DNA of 64,000 nucleotides from Bacillota bacterium (lineage in GTDB: Bacteria > Bacillota > Clostridia > Peptostreptococcales > Anaerovoracaceae), in assembly GCA_017941085.1 (NCBI GenBank), contig JAGAXF010000002.1, positions 62,001 to 126,000 of the forward strand. The letters are read 5' to 3'. Made by a program: the position numbers and the translations under genes. The notes below the pieces were generated by a model. The model did no database searches, was not told where the DNA came from, and saw nothing but the letters and a program-made list of their open reading frames with translations. Positions 1 to 7,812 of this stretch are shown one piece after another (the first letter of the stretch is position 1; the number at the start of each line of letters is the position of its first letter).

Positions 1-1214
1 GAAATACCCATAAGTTGTGCTATAAAGGTTACGCTGGATTTGTATTGAACCAAAGCAATTACCGCTGATATTGCTATGAACACCACAATAAAGATTCTTA
101 TAAAAATCAGTTTTTTCCTCTCGTCCATTTCTTTGATTATGTTGCCGTTTATAAAGTCGATGGTTAGAGTTGAGCTGCTGGCAATAACCAAAGAGGACAA
201 GGTGGACATGGAGGCGGAGAGTACCAGAATTACCACCAGGGCAATTAGTCCGGGGCTCAGGTTGGAAAGCATGATGGGAACCACAGAGTCGTATCCGTTG
301 GCAGCTATGTCTATTTGATCGCTGAAGAGTCTTCCGAAGCCTCCCAGGAAATAGCATCCTCCTGCCACCACCAAAGCAAAGATGGTGGATATGATAGTTC
401 CCTTCTTAATGGAGCTTTCGTCTTTGATGGCATAGAATTTCTGTACCATCTGAGGAAGACCCCAGGTACCCAGAGATGTTAGAAGCACCACGAAGCCCAG
501 GTTAAGGGGATCCGGTCCCAGGAAGGAATTGAAAACCCCGGTAACCTGAGAAACCTCAGGGTCAGAAATCTGGGAAAGGCCCTCCAAGGAGGCCATTAGT
601 CCGCCTTTGGATTCCAGCACCGCCCAGATGATTACCACTATTCCCACCAGCATAATAAGACCTTGGATGAAATCGTTTATGGCGGTTGCCATATATCCAC
701 CGGCAATTACGTAGATTCCCGTCAGCACCGCCATCAATACTATGCAAATGGAGTAATCAATATTAAAGGCCATGGCAAAAAGCCTGGAAAGTCCATTGTA
801 TAGGGAAGCTGTATATGGAATTAAAAAGATAAAGATAATTGCCGATGATATTACCTTAAGGGGATTGCTGTTAAATCTGGAACCAAAGAATTCCGGCATG
901 GTGGCGGAGTTTAGTTCTTGGGTCATAAGTCTTGTTCTGCGCCCCAAAATAACCCAGGCCATAAGGGAGCCTATAATTGCATTTCCGATACCTGCCCAGG
1001 TTGCGGCTATTCCGTATTTCCAACCAAACTGTCCGGCATACCCTACAAATACAACGGCACTGAAATAAGAGGTTCCATAGGCAAAGGCAGTTAGCCAGGG
1101 TCCTACGGAACGGCCCCCTAAAACAAATCCATTTACGTCAGTTACATTTTTTCTGCAGTAAAAACCGATGCCAATAAGGACGGCAAAGTAAATAACCAGA
1201 ATAATAACTTTCAT
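1..1214 (-). CDS. Sodium:solute symporter (SSS family), 3' part outside window
   Basis: Reading the - strand from an ATG at 1214 gives an open frame of about 404 codons that runs off the window. It starts MKVIILVIYFAVLIGIGFY and continues through many hydrophobic segments with SSS-family hallmarks: GGRSVGPWLTAFAYGTSYFS near the N-terminus, then PEFFGSRF, an IAGGYMATAINDFIQG stretch and SASMSTLSSL. These proteins are multi-helix membrane carriers that use a sodium gradient to import a solute such as proline or a carboxylate; the substrate cannot be told here. The start is supported by GAAGG 8 nt upstream and by a promoter at 1267-1295. No frame disruption was seen. Family confident, substrate unknown. 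Confidence 0.88.
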   Translation of the reverse strand, partial: MKVIILVIYFAVLIGIGFYCRKNVTDVNGFVLGGRSVGPWLTAFAYGTSYFSAVVFVGYAGQFGWKYGIAATWAGIGNAIIGSLMAWVILGRRTRLMTQELNSATMPEFFGSRFNSNPLKVISSAIIFIFLIPYTASLYNGLSRLFAMAFNIDYSICIVLMAVLTGIYVIAGGYMATAINDFIQGLIMLVGIVVIIWAVLESKGGLMASLEGLSQISDPEVSQVTGVFNSFLGPDPLNLGFVVLLTSLGTWGLPQMVQKFYAIKDESSIKKGTIISTIFALVVAGGCYFLGGFGRLFSDQIDIAANGYDSVVPIMLSNLSPGLIALVVILVLSASMSTLSSLVIASSSTLTIDFINGNIIKEMDERKKLIFIRIFIVVFIAISAVIALVQYKSSVTFIAQLMGI

Positions 1215-1266
1215 TACACACCTTCTCTTCTGTCTCTATAGATAGGGAGACAAATTTATGAAAGAC

Positions 1267-1295
1267 ATTTTAACACAGGGAAAAACCACTTGCAA
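1267..1295 (-). promoter_or_regulatory. Promoter of the symporter gene
   Basis: TTGCAA (1295-1290), a 17-nt spacer and TAAAAT (1272-1267). The predicted start is near 1260, giving a leader of about 46 nt that contains a small hairpin (TGTCTC/GAGACA). It lies downstream of the terminator at 1297-1329, so the symporter has its own promoter and the RNA upstream looks like a separate unit. Confidence 0.6.
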
Positions 1296-1404
1296 TAAAA
1301 ACGGAAACAGCCCCCTATGGGCTGTTTCCAGAGAAGCGTGTATGGTCATACGCCTAGTTGAAAGTCTTGCATGGAGTGTTTGCTATAGGCGTATGTTCTT
1401 TATT
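1296..1404 (-). ncRNA. Candidate small RNA of about 108 nt, family not recognised
   Basis: A self-contained transcription unit without a credible ORF. The promoter at 1410-1438 predicts a start near 1404, and an intrinsic terminator ends it near 1297. The RNA has a perfect 10-bp stem CATACGCCTA (1395-1386) with TAGGCGTATG (1356-1347) closing a 29-nt loop, then a 17-nt linker, then the terminator hairpin. Part of the second strand (GCGTATG) could instead pair with the downstream CATACACGC, with a 2-nt bulge, so two exclusive folds are possible. It does not match the 4.5S, 6S, T-box, purine or glycine riboswitch motifs I can recall. It could be a trans-acting sRNA or an orphan aptamer. Confidence 0.6.
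1297..1329 (-). terminator. Intrinsic terminator of the small RNA
   Basis: 11-bp stem GGAAACAGCCC (1329-1319) with GGGCTGTTTCC (1313-1303), a 5-nt loop, then a five-T run (1301-1297) on the - strand. Confidence 0.8.
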
Positions 1405-1409
1405 GGTGA

Positions 1410-1438
1410 ATTGTAGCACGTAGCAATTTCTTTATCAA
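1410..1438 (-). promoter_or_regulatory. Promoter of the small RNA, inside an inverted repeat
   Basis: TTGATA (1438-1433), 17-nt spacer, TACAAT (1415-1410). The -35 and half of the spacer lie within the inverted repeat GCAATTTCTTTA / TAAAGAAATTGC (1423-1457), which could be an operator. Confidence 0.65.
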
Positions 1439-1489
1439 TGGATTTTAAAGAAATTGCCAGAATCGCGAGCATTTTTTGTTTTTTATAAA

Positions 1490-1520
1490 CAAAAAGCCCT
1501 TGCGGGATTTGGGGCAAGGG
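1490..1520 (-). terminator. Intrinsic terminator after the small multidrug export gene
   Basis: Stem CCCTTGC/GCAAGGG (1497-1520) followed on the - strand by CTTTTTGTTT. It ends the transcript of the gene at 1563-2027. Confidence 0.8.
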
Positions 1521-1562
1521 TTATATTTCTTTTTTTATAATATTTTATGTATATTTTCCTAA

Positions 1563-2027
1563 TTATATAAGACTGAAGCCAAGAACTCCTGCAGTCATCA
1601 TAATTATACCTGCCATAAGAACCCCCAGCATAACTGCAGCGGCGGTATGCTTTATACCCATGTCCAGTATGCTGGCCGCCAGGGTGCCTGTCCAGGCTCC
1701 GGTGCCCGGAAGGGGTATTCCCACAAAGAGAAGCAGCGCCAGGAAGGTACCCCTTCTGCTGGCTTTTTCCGTCAGCTTCTGTCCTGCCATTTCTCCCTTT
1801 TGGTAAATGAATTCAAAGACCTTACCTATTACCGGCTTATTTCTTCCCCACAGCAAAATCTTTCTGGCAAAGAAATAAATAAAAGGAACCGGAAGCATAT
1901 TCCCCAGAATGCAAACCAGATATGAAGTCACAATGGGTAATTCAAGATACTGAGAGTAAATCACTGCTCCTCTCAGCTCAATAATGGGTACCATTGACAT
2001 AAAAAATATCTTTAAATAGTTAAGCAT
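1563..2027 (-). CDS. Small multidrug export family membrane protein (PF06695/COG2426)
   Basis: A 154-residue, very hydrophobic protein with about four membrane helices. The N-terminal MSMVPIIELRGAVIY, the central NMLPVPFIYFFAR and the later VGIPLPGTGAWTGTLAA are the hallmarks of PF06695, whose members are called small multidrug export proteins although transport has rarely been shown. Length is normal for the family. It is the last gene of a short run behind the DUF1461 gene (26 bp gap) and is closed by its own terminator. Function beyond membrane location is not clear from sequence. Confidence 0.82.
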   Translation of the reverse strand: MLNYLKIFFMSMVPIIELRGAVIYSQYLELPIVTSYLVCILGNMLPVPFIYFFARKILLWGRNKPVIGKVFEFIYQKGEMAGQKLTEKASRRGTFLALLLFVGIPLPGTGAWTGTLAASILDMGIKHTAAAVMLGVLMAGIIMMTAGVLGFSLI

Positions 2028-2053
2028 TGGATTTATCTTTGCTCCAAAATTTC

Positions 2054-2731
2054 CTATTGTTTACTCTTGCTTTTTCTGCCGATTTTTAAATCTATTGTTA
2101 TGGACAGGGTGCACATAATCAAAATCAAAAGCACTATTAGTATAGCAAAATTCCTAAAAAGATTCTCGGGTAAAATTCTAATTATTTCATCCACATTGGG
2201 ATCGAATATCCAATTGTCTTTTCCCGGGAAAAATAACTGATGGAATTTTACAAAGAAGGAATCGAAGTCAATTAAGGCGAAGGCCCCTACCAAAACAAAG
2301 GCAGAAAGCAGCACCACGGGGCCCCAGAATAAAGGGCCGTGGTCAAGAAACCTTCCCGTTAGTTCCTTCTTTGATATTACCTTGGCAATAATAAAGACCA
2401 GAAGAATTGCTGCGCTTATCTCCAAAATTCTTATATCCAGGAGAAAGAGCTTTGCCACATCATCAAAGTGGGTCTTTCCCCACTGAGACCATTTAAGTTG
2501 TCCAGTGCCGAATTCGTAACCGGAGCCCGGGCCTCCATGGATGCAGTAGTCCATCATTTCATCATAGGCTTCTTTGATGGTCTCCCGGGAAAGTCCCGTT
2601 TCTTCCACCAGGTTAAGGCTTTCGATCTGTAAGTAGTACAGGCTTCTAAAAAGTATGGGCACAGCAATTGCTCCGCTTATAATAAACAGAGACAAGGTTA
2701 AAGTTAATACTATGCTTAGAACTTTTCTCAT
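2054..2731 (-). CDS. TIGR01906/DUF1461 integral membrane protein
   Basis: Starts MRKVLSIVLTLTLSLF, with a long N-terminal membrane helix, an extracytoplasmic stretch that includes the family-typical EAYDEMMDYCIHGG, and three further hydrophobic segments; 225 residues. This matches the uncharacterised TIGR01906 family. The frame is open upstream to 2779, but that longer start would lie inside the rpsI terminator hairpin. The ATG at 2731 has AAAGGGTGG just upstream and is preferred. Role unknown. Confidence 0.78.
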   Translation of the reverse strand: MRKVLSIVLTLTLSLFIISGAIAVPILFRSLYYLQIESLNLVEETGLSRETIKEAYDEMMDYCIHGGPGSGYEFGTGQLKWSQWGKTHFDDVAKLFLLDIRILEISAAILLVFIIAKVISKKELTGRFLDHGPLFWGPVVLLSAFVLVGAFALIDFDSFFVKFHQLFFPGKDNWIFDPNVDEIIRILPENLFRNFAILIVLLILIMCTLSITIDLKIGRKSKSKQ

Positions 2732-2743
2732 GACCACCCTTTG

Positions 2744-2790
2744 AAAATAAAAACCGGCAGGCCATATGGTGGTGGCCATATGGTTGCCGG
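2744..2790 (-). terminator. Intrinsic terminator of the rplM-rpsI operon
   Basis: Long stem: CCGGCA...TGCCGG outside and CCATATGG...CCATATGG inside, separated by a short CCACCA loop, followed on the - strand by TTTTTATTTT. It separates the ribosomal operon from the DUF1461 gene and overlaps that gene's alternative start. Confidence 0.85.
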
Positions 2791-2814
2791 ATTTCCTGTC
2801 TTTCTTTCCTTTGA

Positions 2815-3216
2815 TTATCTCTTGCTGAACTGAGATGCTCTACGTGCTTTCTTGAGTCCGTATTTTTTACGTTCTTTCATTCTTGGGTCTCTTGTTAGGA
2901 AACCTGCAGCCTTTAGAGGTGCTCTGTAGGTCTCTGCATCAGCAACACATAGTGCTCTGGAGATACCGTGTCTAAGAGCTCCTGCCTGTCCGGTGAATCC
3001 GCCACCGTGAACAGTAGCCACTACGTCGAACTTTCCTTCGCAGCCTGCTACGGAGAAAGGTCTAACGATTTCATTCTTAACAACTTCGTTTCCTGTACCG
3101 AAGTATCCGTCCAGGTCCTTCTTGTTAACTGTGATGTTTCCGGAACCGGGGATGAGTCTTACTCTGGCAACGGAGGATTTTCTTCTTCCTGTGCCCTGAT
3201 ATTGAATCTTTGCCAT
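2815..3216 (-). CDS. rpsI: 30S ribosomal protein S9
   Basis: A 133-residue basic protein starting [21 protein letters not shown] and ending [12 protein letters not shown], the invariant C-terminal tail of S9 that reaches the P-site tRNA in the 30S subunit. Internal [19 protein letters not shown] is also diagnostic. It follows rplM by 19 bp in the conserved rplM-rpsI operon and is followed by a strong terminator. Confidence 0.98.
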   Translation of the reverse strand: MAKIQYQGTGRRKSSVARVRLIPGSGNITVNKKDLDGYFGTGNEVVKNEIVRPFSVAGCEGKFDVVATVHGGGFTGQAGALRHGISRALCVADAETYRAPLKAAGFLTRDPRMKERKKYGLKKARRASQFSKR

Positions 3217-3235
3217 TTTCTATTCCTCCCTTCCC

Positions 3236-3664
3236 CTAGAATTCCAGTACTTCAGGTTTCTGAGCCTGATGATTGTGCTCTGGACCTGCGTAAACCTTTA
3301 GCTTCTTATACATCTGACGTCCCAGCTTTCCGTTGGGCATCATGCCTTTAACAGCATGTCTGATGATTTCTTCCGGCTTCTTTGCCTGGAGTTTTTCGAA
3401 TGTGATCTCTCTGAGTCCACCGGGATAGCCTGTATGTCTCTTGTAGATTTTTTCTTTTCTCTTCTTGCCTGTTACGTCAACCTTCTCTGCGTTGATAACG
3501 ATTACATAGTCACCACAGTCCATGTGAGGAGTGAAGGTGGGCTTATGCTTTCCGCGAAGCACTGTTGCCACTTCTGTTGCAAGGCGACCAAGGGTCTTGC
3601 CATCGGCATCCACAACGTACCATTTACGCTGGATATCCTGAGGCTTTGCAATGTAAGATTTCAT
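3236..3664 (-). CDS. rplM: 50S ribosomal protein L13
   Basis: A 142-residue protein beginning [20 protein letters not shown], with [19 protein letters not shown] and the HTGYPGGLR motif of L13, an early-assembling 23S rRNA-binding protein. The frame is open upstream to 3724 but those residues resemble no L13; the start at 3664 gives the normal family length and follows a purine-rich GGAAAGGAAAGG. First gene of rplM-rpsI, behind a leader of about 240 nt. Confidence 0.97.
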   Translation of the reverse strand: MKSYIAKPQDIQRKWYVVDADGKTLGRLATEVATVLRGKHKPTFTPHMDCGDYVIVINAEKVDVTGKKRKEKIYKRHTGYPGGLREITFEKLQAKKPEEIIRHAVKGMMPNGKLGRQMYKKLKVYAGPEHNHQAQKPEVLEF

Positions 3665-3904
3665 TTGGATATACCTTTCCTTTCCACCTACTGGGTTGTG
3701 TAGACGGAAAACCGTCCACATCAACTTTTTCGATTGCGCCTACTGAAATGGAATTGTAATATAAATCCATTTTTTTCGGCCAACTAAAACTTTTTAGCTC
3801 GGCAGGCTCGGACGTTACCATCCTGCATTACCGATAAGGCTGCGCCCGGATTCCTATAAAGCCTATAAAATCAAGGTTTTACAGGGTTTCCCAAAAACGC
3901 AAGC
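3665..3904 (-). promoter_or_regulatory. Long structured rplM leader with L13-leader-like element
   Basis: The transcript from the promoter at 3911-3939 would carry about 240 nt before rplM. Near its 3' end (3678-3725) is the hairpin GTGGACGG/CCGTCTAC followed by ACAACCCAGTAGGTGG, which resembles the L13 autoregulatory leader of Firmicutes (RF00555) as I remember it. Further upstream is GCAGG...CCTGC (about 3805-3830) enclosing a GGA/TCC pair. Autoregulation by L13 is known for the family and inferred here. Confidence 0.55.
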
Positions 3905-3910
3905 AGTGAT

Positions 3911-3939
3911 ATTATATCTCAGAGACCTTGAAAATGCAA
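3911..3939 (-). promoter_or_regulatory. rplM-rpsI promoter
   Basis: TTGCAT (3939-3934), a 17-nt spacer and TATAAT (3916-3911), a near-consensus vegetative promoter. Confidence 0.75.
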
Positions 3940-3968
3940 CCTTTTTCCTGGATTTCTTTCTATATTTG

Positions 3969-4613
3969 TTAATGGGTGGTTTCCGGAGCCGTGTCATCAT
4001 TTATTACAAGGCCTATCTCCCTGGCCTTTACCGCCAGCTCCGTTCTGTTTCTAAAGCCGGTTTTGTCCTGAAGGTGCTGAATATGAGTCTTTAGGGTACT
4101 TACGGAAATGCAGAGTCTATCGGCTATTTCCTGGTTACTGTCACCACTAAGAAGCTCTCTTAAAACCTCCAGCTCCTTTCCGGTAAACTCACTGCTGGAA
4201 GCGTGGCCCAGCTTAAGTTCAGGAGTGCTGTCCGGAAAGATCTTCTCCCCGGCCATGGTTCTATCTATCAGATCAAAGAAGGCTTCTCCCACAACCTCCT
4301 TGTACCAGAAACTGTCTACACCTATTTCCTTTGCTCTGCTTAAGTATGAATACTCCGGCATGGATGTGCAGATGATGATTTTGATTCCCTTGTATTTGCT
4401 CTTGATTCGCTCCGCTGCATCCAGACCATTGGCTCTCATGGCGGTACGAATGTCCATAAGTACCAGGTCTATTCCTCCCTTTGAACAGTAAAGGGGCGCC
4501 AGCTCAGCATCGTCTATTGACGCAACCAATTCATATTTGTCGCTGTTGTTTATGAACATCTCCAGAAGCTGTCTGGTTATTGCATCATCTTCCACTATTA
4601 AAACGTTATACAT
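3969..4613 (-). CDS. LuxR/NarL-type response regulator
   Basis: 214 residues. The N-terminal receiver domain has the acidic pair at E8/D9/D10 and phosphoacceptor Asp54 in LVLMDIRTAMRANG. The C-terminal half is a GerE/LuxR helix-turn-helix: FTGKELEVLRELLSGDSNQEIADRLCISVSTLKTHIQHLQDKTGF. It should bind DNA when phosphorylated, most likely by the sensor kinase encoded just upstream at 4687-6024. The 73-bp gap holds TTGGTT and TATAAT-like elements, so it may also have its own promoter. SD AGGAAGTGGAG. Target genes unknown. Confidence 0.93.
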   Translation of the reverse strand: MYNVLIVEDDAITRQLLEMFINNSDKYELVASIDDAELAPLYCSKGGIDLVLMDIRTAMRANGLDAAERIKSKYKGIKIIICTSMPEYSYLSRAKEIGVDSFWYKEVVGEAFFDLIDRTMAGEKIFPDSTPELKLGHASSSEFTGKELEVLRELLSGDSNQEIADRLCISVSTLKTHIQHLQDKTGFRNRTELAVKAREIGLVINDDTAPETTH

Positions 4614-4686
4614 ACTCCACTTCCTATTTTCCTGATTTCCTAATTCCTACATTATATTATATGCATTTATTATATAACCAAATTTT

Positions 4687-6024
4687 CTAAAAGTCATTTT
4701 CCGGCCTTGGTATGATTAGGTTAAGAACGAAGGGTCCCTCCGTGCCGTATTTGATACTGGCATGCATTTTCTCTGCCGTTTCCTTAAGGAGCTTTAAGCC
4801 GCCTCCCTCTTTGATGGGGTATTTAGGCGGGTTACCGTTATTGGTATAGACCACACTGTAATTAAGGTCGTCCTTCTCTATGGAAACTTCCATTTTATCG
4901 GCACCGGCATGTTGGATTGCATTGGTCATACATTCCTGAATTCCTACGCATATGAGATTCATTACGTCGTAGTGCTCCGGCATGTTTCCGTTGATTTTTA
5001 AATTGATACCCAGGTGCTGGGCTGCATCCATAAGTCTCTGGGTTTGCTTCGGAGCTTCTTCTCCCTTTGATTCCTCTCTGAGAAGAGCCAGGTCTTCCAT
5101 CCAGCTCTTAAGTACGTCCTCCGCCTTAACGGGACTCTCCGGATTGGTGAGAAACATCTTTGCTGCAATCAGGGTTTCCCCCATCTTGTCGTGGACTCTC
5201 ATTTTTGCTTCCAAAAGCTCTTCGCTTCGGACGGTGTCGTCCACCTCTTCATGGTATCTGCGAAGTCTTTGGTTCATGTCCATTAACTGCTGGTTGCTTT
5301 CGTTAAGTTCCCGGGAAATTTTTTCTTCTTTGGTGGCGTCTACCGCCAGGATCTGGCTAACCACTCCGATTTTGGTTTCCACGGGAGTCTTGGTAAAGAG
5401 CCAGATGGTTCCCTCCTCCATTCTTACCAGATGAGATTCCCTTCCCCTGGGATTTACCTCTGCTATATCTGACTCCTTAAGCAAGGTTCCGTCCTTCAGA
5501 TTTCCGGAGGTAATTTGATCCCAGAACTCCGTTTCACTTACCAGAACGGATCCCGTCATTCTGAAGCTAAGTTCGTCCATGGTGTTGTTGCACTGCATTA
5601 CTCTTCCGTAGCTGTCAGAGAAGGACACTCCTACAGGAATCAATTCCAGAGTTTCACCAACGGAAAACTGAGTTATGGTATTACGCATGGTTCTTAGAAC
5701 CCAGTCCATTCTAAGAAGTCCGATGGCCAGAAGCACCAGCATAAGGAAGGTCCTGTAATGAGGAACCATATTGCCTAACCATTTACCTGTGGCTGTGGAA
5801 AAGTCATCTCTCATGAAGACAGCACTGCATACTTCGAATACAGCGTAGAACATATATACGTCAAAGGCGAAAAGGGCAACGCCCACGTAAATGGCTCTGG
5901 GGGTTAAGGTGGTTCCTATATTAATCATGGAGTAGGCTCCCATAAGAACCAGGGATGTGCCGATTAAGAAACATATGATCATGCTGGGCACATTCATTGT
6001 ACCAACTATATATTCGCCACTCAT
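4687..6024 (-). CDS. Membrane sensor histidine kinase, HisKA_3-like
   Basis: 445 residues. Three or four N-terminal membrane helices (about 12-112) precede a PAS-like stretch (about 120-230: VGETLELIPVGVSFSDSYGRVMQCN), a coiled coil (about 232-275), a DegS-like dimerisation helix with His278 in RVHDKMGETL, and an ATPase domain with the N-box ECMTNAIQHAG (364-374) and glycine loop EGGGLKLL. The conserved His and N-box indicate an active autokinase for the LuxR regulator downstream. Its ATG overlaps the stop of the upstream sensor gene by 4 bp, so the two are translationally coupled. Signal unknown. Confidence 0.88.
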   Translation of the reverse strand: MSGEYIVGTMNVPSMIICFLIGTSLVLMGAYSMINIGTTLTPRAIYVGVALFAFDVYMFYAVFEVCSAVFMRDDFSTATGKWLGNMVPHYRTFLMLVLLAIGLLRMDWVLRTMRNTITQFSVGETLELIPVGVSFSDSYGRVMQCNNTMDELSFRMTGSVLVSETEFWDQITSGNLKDGTLLKESDIAEVNPRGRESHLVRMEEGTIWLFTKTPVETKIGVVSQILAVDATKEEKISRELNESNQQLMDMNQRLRRYHEEVDDTVRSEELLEAKMRVHDKMGETLIAAKMFLTNPESPVKAEDVLKSWMEDLALLREESKGEEAPKQTQRLMDAAQHLGINLKINGNMPEHYDVMNLICVGIQECMTNAIQHAGADKMEVSIEKDDLNYSVVYTNNGNPPKYPIKEGGGLKLLKETAEKMHASIKYGTEGPFVLNLIIPRPENDF

Positions 6025-7742
6025 CCGGCCTCGCCTCCCATCCTGGTTTTTTCCGGTGCTGTCCCCAATCCCAAACGGGGGAAATTAACCTGCAGGTGAG
6101 TTGTGTTTTCATTGGAGGTTAAATATCTGCTGGCACCTATTTTTATTAAATCTTGATCTATGTCCTGATAATCTTCTTCTGTTAGTCTAGAGTCCTTGCC
6201 GTCTACACGAATGCTTAATCTTATGCCTGTTTCGTTGGCGGCGATTTCCACCAATATCTTATCCGGCTTATCCACCTTTACGATGGTTCTTTCGTAAATG
6301 GAGTAAGCCAGCAGCAAGGATTCCGCCGGATAGAAGCCGTCGCCAAACCTGGCCAGTTCGCAGTCGATTCCTCTAAGCTTGATGTACTCCATGGACTCTC
6401 TGATACTGTTCTCCAGTTCAAAGGAGGATAGTTCCTCGCTGTCCTGACCCATTAACATCATATTGCAATATCTTTTGATATAGGCCTTGTAAATACATGC
6501 CTCGGATAATTTCTCCTTAAAGTCGGGGCTGTCGGGAGAGGTGTTCTTTATCAGGTCCTCCATAATGTCCAGCTCCGAATTAACACTTCGAGCCATTAGG
6601 TCATAAAGCTTGTTTCTCTCATCCGCCTTTACACGTCTGGCCAGGATTTCGTTTTCCGCCTTAATAAGATTGTTTTCTTCTTTTAATCTTTCTTGGGTTT
6701 CGGAAAGCTCGTGATTCAATTGATTCAGCTGGCTCAGGTCATCGGTCCAAAAAGCGTAACCACCGGAAATATATCTTCCTCTAAGTCTGTGGTCTCTATC
6801 CAGATAAACGCTTTCATCCAGGGCCTGTCTTCTTTGCTCCTTGGTGGAAGGTATAATACCGGAGGTCTGATATCTGATGGTTCCGTCTCCGTCTACCAAA
6901 GTCGAAGAAATGGTGGAGGCAGTATAGAACTCCAGGAAGTTGTAATTGGCTTTTATTATTCCAAGTCTTATGCAAAGTTCCAGAGCCACCAGCACTATGC
7001 CTTCCCAGATTTGAGGTACGTCATAGATATCATTAAGCCAGGGAATAACGGCATAGTTTGTTACACGCCATGCCAGGTACAGTCCCGCCAGCATAATTAT
7101 GGCCAACACCACCAGAACATATTTCCTGTTTCTTTCTACTCGGATTCTTCGCCACAGCACATATACCGTCATGCCAAAAACTACGAAGATCCAAACCATA
7201 ACCACATAGAAGAGCGGTCTATAGGTTTGTCCTTTATAGAAGCTGGCAGGTCCATCGGAAAAACCAAAGGCCAGCTGATGATAGTCGTTGGTCAATACTC
7301 CTATGGCCAGAACACCGGAAACCAGCAGCGCCAGGTAATAGGCCGGATCGATTCTTTGGCTATTGTGAAGTCCTGTATTTAAGGCGGCTATAAGCAGGGT
7401 GCTGGGAATAAGCAGCATGGGCACATAATAGAAATACCAAAGCCATCTGTTGATTGCAAAATCCGGAGGAAACAGTACGTTCTTTACCATGGCAACGATT
7501 TGCCACACCAAAAGAGCGGCAACCGTCAGCATAAGATATCTTCTTGCTTGCAAATTTGGAATATCTCTCTTTAGATAAATGAGAGCCAGGATGCATAGAA
7601 CGCAGTGGGCCAAATAGGAAATGCCGGAGAGCCTAAAGGGAAATGCTTCTACCGCATTATCCAGAAAGGAAAATACTCCTGCCATTACGTACAGGAATAT
7701 GGCACCGGATAACATTATTTTTGTACTTCGATTGATGTACAC
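6021..7742 (-). CDS. 7TM sensor with degenerate kinase domain (pseudokinase)
   Basis: 573 residues. About 260 N-terminal residues form seven or more membrane helices like the histidine-kinase N-terminal 7TM region. Then come a PAS-like segment (FYTASTISSTLVDGDGTIRYQTSG), a long coiled coil (about 340-375) and a kinase-like C-terminus. I see no phosphoacceptor His box, and the expected N-box region reads SIYERTIVKVDKPDK, lacking the usual ExxxNAxxH. It probably senses a ligand and modulates the intact kinase encoded next. It starts at GTG (7742) behind AGGAGGGG. First gene of the three-gene cassette. Confidence 0.75.
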   Translation of the reverse strand: MYINRSTKIMLSGAIFLYVMAGVFSFLDNAVEAFPFRLSGISYLAHCVLCILALIYLKRDIPNLQARRYLMLTVAALLVWQIVAMVKNVLFPPDFAINRWLWYFYYVPMLLIPSTLLIAALNTGLHNSQRIDPAYYLALLVSGVLAIGVLTNDYHQLAFGFSDGPASFYKGQTYRPLFYVVMVWIFVVFGMTVYVLWRRIRVERNRKYVLVVLAIIMLAGLYLAWRVTNYAVIPWLNDIYDVPQIWEGIVLVALELCIRLGIIKANYNFLEFYTASTISSTLVDGDGTIRYQTSGIIPSTKEQRRQALDESVYLDRDHRLRGRYISGGYAFWTDDLSQLNQLNHELSETQERLKEENNLIKAENEILARRVKADERNKLYDLMARSVNSELDIMEDLIKNTSPDSPDFKEKLSEACIYKAYIKRYCNMMLMGQDSEELSSFELENSIRESMEYIKLRGIDCELARFGDGFYPAESLLLAYSIYERTIVKVDKPDKILVEIAANETGIRLSIRVDGKDSRLTEEDYQDIDQDLIKIGASRYLTSNENTTHLQVNFPRLGLGTAPEKTRMGGEAG

Positions 7743-7812
7743 GGCCCCTCCTAATAATCAAAATCCTTCAATGAAAATATTTTATTATAGTATCTTTCTT
7801 TAATCAAGAAAG

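Noticed and set aside
1296..1404. 4.5S SRP RNA, 6S RNA or purine riboswitch
   Set aside because: The conserved GGAAG/AGCA tetraloop region of SRP RNA, the long bulged 6S stem and the purine three-way junction are not visible.
2732..2779. N-terminal extension of the DUF1461 protein
   Set aside because: The extension lies in the rpsI terminator hairpin; the start at 2731 has a good SD.
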